A stretch of 64,000 bases of DNA from NCBI GenBank assembly GCA_001829005.1, contig MIAG01000009.1:603-64602 (forward strand), given 5' to 3'. The DNA is from Sphingobacteriia bacterium RIFOXYC2_FULL_35_18 (lineage in GTDB: Bacteria > Bacteroidota > Bacteroidia > Chitinophagales > Chitinophagaceae). The notes under the pieces were generated by a model that saw only the letters and a program-made list of their open reading frames with translations, was not told the DNA's origin and did not search any database. Position 1 is the stretch's first letter, and each line of letters opens with the position of its first letter. Position numbers and translations under genes: made by a program. Positions 18,842-26,776 of the stretch are shown one piece after another.

Positions 18842-18862
18842 AATATTTGACAAGTCAATATT
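18842..18862 (+). promoter_or_regulatory. Inverted-repeat operator before the XRE/R-M operon
   Basis: AATATTTGAC-AA-GTCAATATT is a near-perfect palindrome with one extra T in the left arm. It lies between the -7 box and the regulator start codon, where a bound repressor would block transcription. Confidence 0.6.
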
Positions 18863-18868
18863 AAAACG

Positions 18869-19177
18869 ATGAAAAGTCAATTTGGTGAGAGAGTACGGAC
18901 ACTCAGGGAGAAGCAAAATTTGTATTTGCGGCAGGTTGCACCATTGCTTGAAATGGACACGGCTCAACTGAGTAAAATTGAAAAAGGTCTTCGGCAATTA
19001 AAACGGGAGCAGCTTCCAATCTTAGCCGAAATACTGAAAGTGGACAAAGACGAATTATTGATCCTGTGGCTGGCTGACCAATTATATGATGTTGTCAAAG
19101 ATGAAGATGTTGCCTTAAAAGCAATGGAAGCAGCGGAGGAAGTTATTATCAATATAAAGAAGAACAGAAAGAAATAG
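18869..19177 (+). CDS. XRE-family transcriptional regulator of the R-M operon
   Basis: This is a 102-residue repressor-type protein with a Cro/C1 helix-turn-helix at residues 5-60 (VRTLREKQNLYLRQVAPLLEMDTAQLSKIEKGLRQLKREQLPILAEIL) and a helical tail that ends in a Lys-rich stretch. It lies 27 bases before hsdR and reads in the same direction. A palindrome between its promoter and start codon suggests autoregulation. It probably acts like the controller proteins of type II systems, delaying or limiting nuclease expression when the element enters a new host. Confidence 0.85.
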   Translation: MKSQFGERVRTLREKQNLYLRQVAPLLEMDTAQLSKIEKGLRQLKREQLPILAEILKVDKDELLILWLADQLYDVVKDEDVALKAMEAAEEVIINIKKNRKK

Positions 19178-19204
19178 TTTAACCACTTATAGTAAACAAA
19201 CAGT

Positions 19205-22200
19205 ATGGCCTTTAACGAAAATACAAGAGTAAAAATTCCGGCAATCCTGCACCTGTGCAGGTTAGGGTACGGTTACGTTTCGCTGTCAAAGGCTAAATGG
19301 GATATTACTACAAACATATTCACCGATATTTTTAATGATAGCATCAAGCGTATTAATCCAGACATTGAAGAAGGCGATATAAAAAGAACCTATGAAAATA
19401 TCTGCCTGGCATTAGACAATGAAGATTTGGGCGAGGCTTTCTCCAACATGCTTAATGCAACATCAGGTGTTAAACTAATAGACTACAAAGATTTCAATAA
19501 TAATACTTTTAATGTTGTTACCGAACTCACTTACAAAAACGGTGATGATGAATTTAGACCGGATATAACCTTGCTGATAAACGGAATGCCGTTGGCATTC
19601 ATCGAAGTAAAAAAGCCCAACAATCAAGAAGGTGTTCTTGCAGAACGGGACCGTATCAATGTGCGGTTTAAGAATAAGAAGTTCCGCAAGTTCATCAACA
19701 TTTCGCAGGTGCTTGTATTCTCTAACAATATGGAGTACGACATCGAATCTATTGAACCCATACAAGGTGCATTTTATTCCTCCACTTCTTATTCCTCTGC
19801 AAACTTCAATTGTTTCCGGGAAGAAGAAACATTCGATTTGGCAACCCTGTTAAAGCCGGAGGATGACCAACTGGAGAATATTGTTTTGAAAGACAATAAT
19901 CTTTCGGCCATCAAACATTCACCGGAATTTATTACCAATAAAGAACCCAATGCACCCACGAACAGAATAATCACTTCGCTGTTCAGCCGTGATCGTATGG
20001 CAATGTTGTTGAAATATGCCATTGCCTATGTGCAGGAAACAAACGGATTGGAAAAACACATCATGCGTTATCCGCAGTTGTTTGCAACAAAAGCAATTGA
20101 AAAAAAGCTGAATGAAGGAATAAGGAAAGGTATCATTTGGCATACGCAAGGCAGTGGTAAAACAGCTTTGGCATTTTACAATGTGCAATACCTCACTGAT
20201 TATTTTCAGCGAAAAGATATTGTTCCCAAATTCTACTTCATTGTTGACCGCATAGACCTGATGATTCAGGCACACCGGGAATTTAAATGCCGTGGGTTGG
20301 TAGTGCATACAGTAAATTCAAAAGAAGAACTCTTAAAGAATTTCAGGCAAAAGCAAGCCATCCACAACCTTTCGGGCAAAAGAGAAATTACAGTCGTAAA
20401 CATTCAGAAGTTTAAAGACGATACGGATGTACTAAGAACCAATGATTACGACCTCAGCACTCAACGCATTTACTTTTTAGATGAAGTTCACCGCAGCTAC
20501 AATCCAACAGGTAGTTTTCTGGCAAACCTTTTTAACTCCGATAGGAACGCCATACTCATTGGCTTAACCGGAACTCCCCTAATTGGCAAAGACAGAACTT
20601 CAAAGGAAACCTTTGGCGATTACATCCATAAGTATTACTACAATGCTTCTATTGCCGATGGCTACACTTTAAAACTCATTCGGGAGGATATTGAAACCAG
20701 TTATAAAATCCAACTGAAAGAAGCCCTGAAAGAAGTGGAGATACTGAAAGGCGATGCAGACAAACGCATCATCTATGCACATGCAAAGTTTGCTGAACCC
20801 ATGCTTGAATACATTGTGCAGGATTTTGTAAAAAGCCGTATCCGTTTTGGCGACCATACTATTGGGGCAATGATTGTGTGTGATAGTGCAGACCAGGCAA
20901 GGAAACTGTTTGAGATTTTCATTAACAAGTACAACCCAACGCAAAAGGTAATTGAAGAAGTACTTCCGTATTCAATGGCTGCCGAACCTGCGGTTGAATA
21001 TGGTAATTACATCAAAGACCAAAGCAAGAACCTCACAGCTTCTTTAATCCTGCATGATGTAGGCTCTAAAGACGACCGCAAGGAAGAAGTGGAAGATTTT
21101 AAAGATGGCAAAATTGATTTCCTCTTTGTGTACAATATGCTACTAACCGGCTTTGATGCCAAGCGGTTGAAAAAATTATACATAGGCCGTTTAATAAAAG
21201 ACCACAACCTGCTGCAAACATTAACAAGGGTAAACCGTCCATACAAGAAATTCAGATACGGCTATGTGGTTGACTTTGCCGACATCAGCGGTGAGTTTGA
21301 TAAAACCAACAAAGCTTATTTTGATGAACTGCAAGGAGAACTGGGCGATGAAATGCAGCACTACTCCAACCTCTTTAAATCTAAAGAAGAGATTGAAGAA
21401 GAAATCAAAGACATCAAAGAAAAACTGTGGCATTACGATACCAATAACGCAGAAATATTCTCACAGCAAATAAGCCAGATTGAAGACCGCAAAACGGTTC
21501 TCGATATAAAGAAGGCTTTAGAGAGTGCAAAGAACCTTTACAACCTTATCCGCTTGTATGGGCATTTTGATATGCTGGAGAAAGTTGATTTCAAAAAACT
21601 TAATCAGCTATACAACGAAACAGCAAGACATTTGGAATTGCTGAACCTAAAAGAATCCGTTCAAAACAATGTGGACACCACCAACCTGCTCAACGTAGCA
21701 TTGGAGAATGTACTGTTCATGTTCCGTAAGGTATCAGAAGAAGAAATGGTAATTGCCGACCAGCTAAAAGATATGCTTCGCAAAACCCGTGAAGCATTGG
21801 GTGGCAACTTCGACCAGAACGACCCGGAATTTGTTTCGCTGTACGATGAACTGAAAAGATTGTTTGACAAAAAGAACCTCGATGAAATTACACAGGAGGA
21901 CATGAGAAACAACATCGGTTCCCTTCAACAGATTTATGATAAGGTTACAGAACTCAATCGCAAGAACAACCTGCTGAAAGCGAAATATGAGAACGATGCA
22001 AAGTATGCACGGATGCACAAACGCATTGTAGAGCAGGGTAATATTTCCAAAAGAGAAAGTGAAATCTGCGAAACCCTGATGGATATTAAACAGCAGGTGG
22101 ATGACAGGGTTTTAATTAATACACAGATGTTAAACAACGAAAGCTATTTTGATAAGCTGATGATACAAATGGTAATTGGCAGTTTTGGCAAAAGCAAAAT

Positions 22201-22288
22201 TGAGTTAGATCCCGATTCAGCTAAGTATATCAATAGCTGTTTGGTAAAAGAATATATAAACGAATATCAAGGTAAATACGCATGGTAA
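19205..22288 (+). CDS. hsdR: Type I restriction enzyme, R subunit
   Basis: HsdR cleaves unmodified DNA after ATP-driven translocation. The 1027 residues are a normal length. The N-terminal nuclease has the PD-(D/E)xK pattern (FRPDITLLINGMPLAFIEVKK, about 118-138). The SF2 motor shows HTQGSGKTALA (about 313-323) and LDEVHRSYNPTGSF (about 424). Further motor motifs run to about residue 690 (MLLTGFDAKRLKKLYIGR). A coiled-coil C-terminal part probably binds HsdM. The gene overlaps hsdM by seven bases. ATG at 19205 starts the family segment MAFNENTRVKIPAILHL. Confidence 0.95.
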   Translation: MAFNENTRVKIPAILHLCRLGYGYVSLSKAKWDITTNIFTDIFNDSIKRINPDIEEGDIKRTYENICLALDNEDLGEAFSNMLNATSGVKLIDYKDFNNNTFNVVTELTYKNGDDEFRPDITLLINGMPLAFIEVKKPNNQEGVLAERDRINVRFKNKKFRKFINISQVLVFSNNMEYDIESIEPIQGAFYSSTSYSSANFNCFREEETFDLATLLKPEDDQLENIVLKDNNLSAIKHSPEFITNKEPNAPTNRIITSLFSRDRMAMLLKYAIAYVQETNGLEKHIMRYPQLFATKAIEKKLNEGIRKGIIWHTQGSGKTALAFYNVQYLTDYFQRKDIVPKFYFIVDRIDLMIQAHREFKCRGLVVHTVNSKEELLKNFRQKQAIHNLSGKREITVVNIQKFKDDTDVLRTNDYDLSTQRIYFLDEVHRSYNPTGSFLANLFNSDRNAILIGLTGTPLIGKDRTSKETFGDYIHKYYYNASIADGYTLKLIREDIETSYKIQLKEALKEVEILKGDADKRIIYAHAKFAEPMLEYIVQDFVKSRIRFGDHTIGAMIVCDSADQARKLFEIFINKYNPTQKVIEEVLPYSMAAEPAVEYGNYIKDQSKNLTASLILHDVGSKDDRKEEVEDFKDGKIDFLFVYNMLLTGFDAKRLKKLYIGRLIKDHNLLQTLTRVNRPYKKFRYGYVVDFADISGEFDKTNKAYFDELQGELGDEMQHYSNLFKSKEEIEEEIKDIKEKLWHYDTNNAEIFSQQISQIEDRKTVLDIKKALESAKNLYNLIRLYGHFDMLEKVDFKKLNQLYNETARHLELLNLKESVQNNVDTTNLLNVALENVLFMFRKVSEEEMVIADQLKDMLRKTREALGGNFDQNDPEFVSLYDELKRLFDKKNLDEITQEDMRNNIGSLQQIYDKVTELNRKNNLLKAKYENDAKYARMHKRIVEQGNISKRESEICETLMDIKQQVDDRVLINTQMLNNESYFDKLMIQMVIGSFGKSKIELDPDSAKYINSCLVKEYINEYQGKYAW

Positions 22289-23907
22289 CACAAGATTTTA
22301 CAGCACAAACGAAAGAGCTGATTGATAACCTGAAAGGTGTTTGTACCTCGTATGGTTTAGGAAACGATGGCAATGAATTTAAAATCATTACCCAGGTGTT
22401 TTTGTATAAGTTCATGAACGATAAATTCGGCTATGAAGTAAAGCAGTTAGAACCTAAACTGGCAACGGCAGAAAGCTGGGAAAAAGAAATTGCTCAATAT
22501 AGCGAGAAGCAATATGAAATGTTGCTGTTGCGGATGAACCCCGATAGTGCCAAACTAAAAAGGGAACATTATCTCTCCAATCTATTCAACAGGCAGGACA
22601 AAGAAGAATTTGCAAAGTTCTTTGATGATACCCTCCGGGATATTGCCATTTTCAACAACGAAATATTTTCCGTTAAAACAGGCACAGGTGCAAAGATTAC
22701 TTTGTTTGATGAACTGAGTAACTACATTACCGACAGCAGCCAGCGGGATAATTTCTGCAAAGCCATCATCAACCAGTTGGTGAATTTCAGTTTCGAGAAA
22801 ATTTTCAATCAAAAATTCGATTTCTTCTCCACCATTTTTGAATACCTCATTAAAGATTACAACAAAGACGGTGGCGGTAAATATGCAGAGTATTACACCC
22901 CACATGCCGTTTCAAAAATCATGGCTTCTATTCTGGTAGATAAGCCGGTGAGCAATGTAACCTGTTATGATCCCTCCGCAGGTTCAGGAACCTTGTTGAT
23001 GAATTTGGCCCATGCCATTGGCGAAGACAGGTGTACCATTTTCTCTCAGGATATTTCGCAGAAGTCATCCAGTATGCTGCGATTGAATTTGATATTGAAC
23101 AACCTGGTACACTCCATTCAAAACATCATTCAGGGAAATACCATAAAAACCCCTTACCATAAAGCAGGGGACAAGCTGATGGCATTTGATTACATCGTTT
23201 CTAATCCTCCATTCAATCTTGATTTCAGCGATTACAGAACGGATTTGGATTCAAAACAAAATAAGGAGCGTTTTTTCGCAGGCATTCCAAACATTCCAAA
23301 GAAAGATAAGAATGGCATGGCAATTTATCAGCTATTCATACAGCATATTATGTTTTCGCTTTCTGCAAAAGGCAAAGCGGCAATAGTTGTTCCCACTGGC
23401 TTTGTTTCTGCACAAACCGGTATTCCAAAAAAGATACGTGAAAAACTAATTGAATCTCGAATGCTTCGTGGTGTTATCTCCATGCCGAGCAACATTTTTG
23501 CAACTACTGGAACAAATGTTTCAATTCTTTTTATTGATAAGGCAAATACTAAAGGAGATATTGTCTTAATGGATGCTTCTAAGTTAGGGACAACAGTGAA
23601 GGATGGCAAGAACCAGAAAACATTGCTTTCACATGATGAGGAACAAGAGATAATTAAAACGTTCAATAAACATGAAGCAAAGGAAAATTTTTCAGTGGTA
23701 GTTTCTTACGAACAAATAACGGAAAGGAATTACAGTTTTAGTGCTGGTCAATATTTCGATGTTAAAATTGAATACACTGAAATTTCAGCGGAGGATTTTA
23801 AGAATAAAATGGATGGTTTTAAGAAAAACTTAGAATCATTATTTTCTGATTCTAAAGTTATTGAAGCAGAGATTAAGAAGCAGTTGGGAGGTCTGAAATA
23901 TGAATAA
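22282..23907 (+). CDS. hsdM: Type I DNA methyltransferase, M subunit
   Basis: HsdM makes N6-methyladenine with S-adenosylmethionine and forms the core of both the methylase and the nuclease complex. The 541 residues contain an N-terminal helical domain (about 1-170), the SAM-binding motif DPSAGSGTLLMN near residue 230, and the catalytic motif IV NPPFN near residue 308. A C-terminal helical part contacts HsdS. It overlaps hsdR by seven bases and hsdS by eight, showing tight translational coupling. Confidence 0.96.
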   Translation: MVTQDFTAQTKELIDNLKGVCTSYGLGNDGNEFKIITQVFLYKFMNDKFGYEVKQLEPKLATAESWEKEIAQYSEKQYEMLLLRMNPDSAKLKREHYLSNLFNRQDKEEFAKFFDDTLRDIAIFNNEIFSVKTGTGAKITLFDELSNYITDSSQRDNFCKAIINQLVNFSFEKIFNQKFDFFSTIFEYLIKDYNKDGGGKYAEYYTPHAVSKIMASILVDKPVSNVTCYDPSAGSGTLLMNLAHAIGEDRCTIFSQDISQKSSSMLRLNLILNNLVHSIQNIIQGNTIKTPYHKAGDKLMAFDYIVSNPPFNLDFSDYRTDLDSKQNKERFFAGIPNIPKKDKNGMAIYQLFIQHIMFSLSAKGKAAIVVPTGFVSAQTGIPKKIREKLIESRMLRGVISMPSNIFATTGTNVSILFIDKANTKGDIVLMDASKLGTTVKDGKNQKTLLSHDEEQEIIKTFNKHEAKENFSVVVSYEQITERNYSFSAGQYFDVKIEYTEISAEDFKNKMDGFKKNLESLFSDSKVIEAEIKKQLGGLKYE

Positions 23908-25132
23908 GCAGTTGACATTAAATCAGGCAGCTTTTTATTCAGAGGATAGAATAAACGGCTCTAAAGTTTCAAGGGACAGTTTTGTAACTACTGATAGTAT
24001 GTTGCAAGACAAAAATGGTATCACAACAACACCTGTACTCCCGAAAGGAAGTTTAATAGCATTTTCAGAAGGCGATATTCTTGTAGGTAACATTAGACCA
24101 TATCTAAAAAAAATTTGGCAAGCAGATAAAAAAGGGGGATGTTCTCCTGATGTGTTGGTTCTAAAAGCAAAGTCAGGGATTGACCCAATATTTCTTTACT
24201 ATTCTCTTTTCAGGGATGATTTTTTTAACCACATGATGAAAGGTTCTAAAGGAACCAAAATGCCCCGTGGTGATAAAAATCAAATCTTACGATTTCATAT
24301 TCCTGAAATTTATTTTACAGATCAGCAAAATATAGCAGCCATCCTTTCTTCGCTGGATAAAAAAATTGCTCTAAACCATCGAATTAATGAAGAATTAGAA
24401 TCAATGGCTCAGATGATTTATAATTATTGGTTTGTGCAGTTTGATTTTCCTGATAAAAACGGCAAGCCTTACAAATCAAGTGGAGGTATAATGCGTTTGA
24501 GTGATGCATTGAAAAGGGAAATACCTAATGATTGGGGTGATGGTTCTCTTCTAAGTTTAGGTGAAATAATTGGGGGAAGTACGCCACCCCGTGAAGTGGC
24601 AGATTATTTTACTTCTGATGGAATATCATGGATTACTCCAAGAGATTTAGCCTTTAATACAAGATATAAGTTTATAACCAAAGGTGAAAGTGATGTAAGT
24701 GAAAAGGGAATAAAGGCTGCATCCTTAAACATAATGCCAGCCGGTACAATACTTCTTAGTTCAAGAGCACCAATCGGATATTTAGCTATTGCAACAGAAA
24801 AGGTCACAACTAACCAGGGTTTTAAATCTTTTGTACCAAATAAAGGGATCTCTACCGAATTTATTTATTACACCGTAAAGAGCATGATCCCTGCAATTGA
24901 GAATAATGCTGTCGGCTCTACTTTCAAAGAGGTGTCCGCATCAACTTTGAAATCTATACCAATATGCCTACCCGACAATCTTGTTTTGAAGAGTTATTCT
25001 GCTATAGTTGAGAATATTTTTAAAAGGCAATCTGAAGCGGAAAGGGAGATTAAACAGCTTTGCGAACTAAGAGATTGGTTACTGCCAATGTTGATGAACC
25101 AGCAAGTAAAAGCCAGCGGGAAGCCCAAATGA
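23900..25132 (+). CDS. hsdS: Type I restriction-modification specificity subunit
   Basis: HsdS recognises the two halves of the target site. The 410 residues show two target-recognition domains (about 1-150 and 215-360), each followed by a conserved helical spacer (LSSLDKKIALNHRINEELESMAQ near residue 160; REIKQLCELRDWLLPMLMNQQV near the end). The two domains are unlike each other, so the site should be asymmetric and bipartite. Target sequence cannot be read from the protein. No second hsdS or inversion partner was found in the window, so phase variation by shuffling is not evident. Confidence 0.93.
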   Translation: MNKQLTLNQAAFYSEDRINGSKVSRDSFVTTDSMLQDKNGITTTPVLPKGSLIAFSEGDILVGNIRPYLKKIWQADKKGGCSPDVLVLKAKSGIDPIFLYYSLFRDDFFNHMMKGSKGTKMPRGDKNQILRFHIPEIYFTDQQNIAAILSSLDKKIALNHRINEELESMAQMIYNYWFVQFDFPDKNGKPYKSSGGIMRLSDALKREIPNDWGDGSLLSLGEIIGGSTPPREVADYFTSDGISWITPRDLAFNTRYKFITKGESDVSEKGIKAASLNIMPAGTILLSSRAPIGYLAIATEKVTTNQGFKSFVPNKGISTEFIYYTVKSMIPAIENNAVGSTFKEVSASTLKSIPICLPDNLVLKSYSAIVENIFKRQSEAEREIKQLCELRDWLLPMLMNQQVKASGKPK

Positions 25133-25237
25133 ACCTAAAATATTGAAAGTCAATTAAATATGAAATGAAAGAAAGTTTCAGTAACAACAATAAACAATCA
25201 GGCAGCAAGTAAAAGAAGCAAATAATTTAACTTACAC

Positions 25238-25267
25238 TTGCTGTTAACCAAAATATAATTACCTTTG
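25238..25267 (+). promoter_or_regulatory. Promoter of the higBA-Argonaute operon
   Basis: TTG (25238-25240) and TACCTTTG (25260-25267) are 19 bases apart, close to the Bacteroidota sigma-A consensus. The -7 box ends two bases before the GTG start codon of higB, so the transcript should be leaderless or nearly so. Confidence 0.7.
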
Positions 25268-25269
25268 CA

Positions 25270-25602
25270 GTGGAAATAACTTTTACAGATAAGAAATTGG
25301 AGAAACTTTCAGCCGATTATAATAAGTGCCGTCAAAAGATGGGCGACAAAAGGGCAAAGCTATTCGTAACAAGGCTCAACGCCTTGCGGGATGCCGCAAC
25401 CCTGGAAGATGTAAGGAACTTGCCCGGCAGGTTTCATGAACTAACGGGTGACAGAAAGGGGCAGTGGGGCTGCGACTTAGACCATCCTTACAGGTTGGTT
25501 TTCACACCTCATGAAAACCCAATCCCCACAAACAAACACGGCCAATACATTTGGTTGGAAATCTCAGGAGTAGAAGTTGTTGAAATAGTGGACTATCATT
25601 AA
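25270..25602 (+). CDS. higB: HigB-family toxin (RelE/ParE superfamily)
   Basis: This is a 110-residue mRNA-interferase-type toxin with the HigB layout: basic N-terminal helices (TDKKLEKLSADYNKCRQKMGDKRAKLF), then the core beta-sheet with NLPGRFHELTGDRKGQWGCDLDHPYRLVF and a C-terminal IWLEISGVEVVEIVDYH. The family normally cleaves mRNA on the ribosome and is neutralised by HigA. The start is GTG at 25270; the next in-frame ATG would remove the first helices. Toxin-first order is normal for hig systems. It is the first gene of a probable three-gene operon ending with an Argonaute. Confidence 0.9.
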   Translation: MEITFTDKKLEKLSADYNKCRQKMGDKRAKLFVTRLNALRDAATLEDVRNLPGRFHELTGDRKGQWGCDLDHPYRLVFTPHENPIPTNKHGQYIWLEISGVEVVEIVDYH

Positions 25603-25603
25603 A

Positions 25604-25675
25604 AAACAAACAAATGGCAATTGAAGCGTAGCGGAAATCGCCATTACCAATAGAAAATAAACAAACCAATGGCAA
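25604..25675 (+). repeat. Duplicated start-codon context between higB and higA
   Basis: A 17-bp word ending in ATGGCAA occurs at 25604-25620 and again, with one mismatch, at 25659-25675, where it holds the true higA start. The upstream copy opens a five-codon reading frame (MAIEA-stop), a possible decoy or leader peptide. Confidence 0.55.
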
Positions 25676-26757
25676 AGCAAAATCAATATTTCCCTTCAGT
25701 AGTTTTTCACCCGGGCGAAACCTTAGAGGAGAAACTGGAAGAAATGGAAATGGGTCCGAAAGAGTTTGCACTCCGTACCGGAAAGCCTGAAAAAACTATT
25801 ATAGCCGTTCTAAATGGCAAAAGCTCCATTACTCCCGATATGGCGGTGCAATTTGAGAATGTTACCAAGATCCCTGCAAACTTTTGGATGAACCACCAAA
25901 GAAGCTATGATGAGTTTATTGCAAGGGAGAAAAGGCAAACCGTTATTCAGGAAGCAGTGGCATGGGCAAGGCAATTTCCTTTGGCAGATATGATAAAGAA
26001 AGGTTGGTTGCCACAAGTGGCCACCATTGAGGAAAAAACAATGGAAATGCTTGCCTTCTTTGGCTTCTCCAATCACACAGCCTGGGAAGATTACTATTGT
26101 AAACAGGAACTGAAAGTTGCTTTCAGGATTTCATTATCCAGCACAAACGAACCATTTGCTATATCTGCATGGTTAAGAAAAGGTGAATTGCAGGCAGCAG
26201 AATTAGAAGCAAACGACTATTCAGAGAAGAAGTTCAAAGAAGCACTACCTGAATTAAAATCAATAATGGCTGAACATCCAGATGACTTCTTTATAAGGTT
26301 GCAGAATACCTGTTTAAAAGCAGGTGTAAAGCTGGTTCACACCCCAACCTTGCCCAAAGCCCCTATTTGTGGCAGTACACGTTGGTTAAATGACACACCA
26401 TTAATTCAGTTAACTGGCCGTTATAATCGCAACGATAGTTTCTGGTTCACTTTCTTTCACGAAGCAGGGCATATTCTCTTACATGGCAAAAAAGATATTT
26501 TCTTAGAGAAAATTGAATATTCTGACAAAGACAAGGAGAAGGAAGAAGAGGCTGATGCATTTGCATGTAAATGGACATTAACGGAAGATGAAGAGGCGGA
26601 GATATTAGCAGCAGCTCCACTCAGTGAAGAAGACATTCGGGATTTTGCAAAACAGTTCACAACGCATCCGGCCATTATTATTGGAAGGCTGCAACACAAG
26701 AAGTTAATTCCTTACTCATTGGGCAGAGAATATTTTGAGCAGGTAATTTTTGAATAA
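25669..26757 (+). CDS. higA: HigA antitoxin fused to an ImmA/IrrE metallopeptidase
   Basis: This 362-residue two-part protein has a HigA-type XRE helix-turn-helix at residues 12-75 (FHPGETLEEKLEEMEMGPKEFALRTGKPEKTI). After a helical linker comes an ImmA/IrrE zinc peptidase domain with HEAGHILLH near residue 265 and the third ligand region EEEADAFACKW near 295. Stand-alone HigA is about 100 residues, so this is the long fused form. ImmA-type peptidases cleave repressors in response to signals, which could let the antitoxin destroy itself or a partner when triggered. It is 66 bases after higB and 19 before the Argonaute gene. Confidence 0.9.
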   Translation: MAKQNQYFPSVVFHPGETLEEKLEEMEMGPKEFALRTGKPEKTIIAVLNGKSSITPDMAVQFENVTKIPANFWMNHQRSYDEFIAREKRQTVIQEAVAWARQFPLADMIKKGWLPQVATIEEKTMEMLAFFGFSNHTAWEDYYCKQELKVAFRISLSSTNEPFAISAWLRKGELQAAELEANDYSEKKFKEALPELKSIMAEHPDDFFIRLQNTCLKAGVKLVHTPTLPKAPICGSTRWLNDTPLIQLTGRYNRNDSFWFTFFHEAGHILLHGKKDIFLEKIEYSDKDKEKEEEADAFACKWTLTEDEEAEILAAAPLSEEDIRDFAKQFTTHPAIIIGRLQHKKLIPYSLGREYFEQVIFE

Positions 26758-26776
26758 CAAGCAATGACAATAAAAC

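Noticed and set aside
23900..25132. Phase-variable hsdS shuffling
   Set aside because: No second hsdS, inverted partner sequence or dedicated invertase gene was found near the R-M operon.
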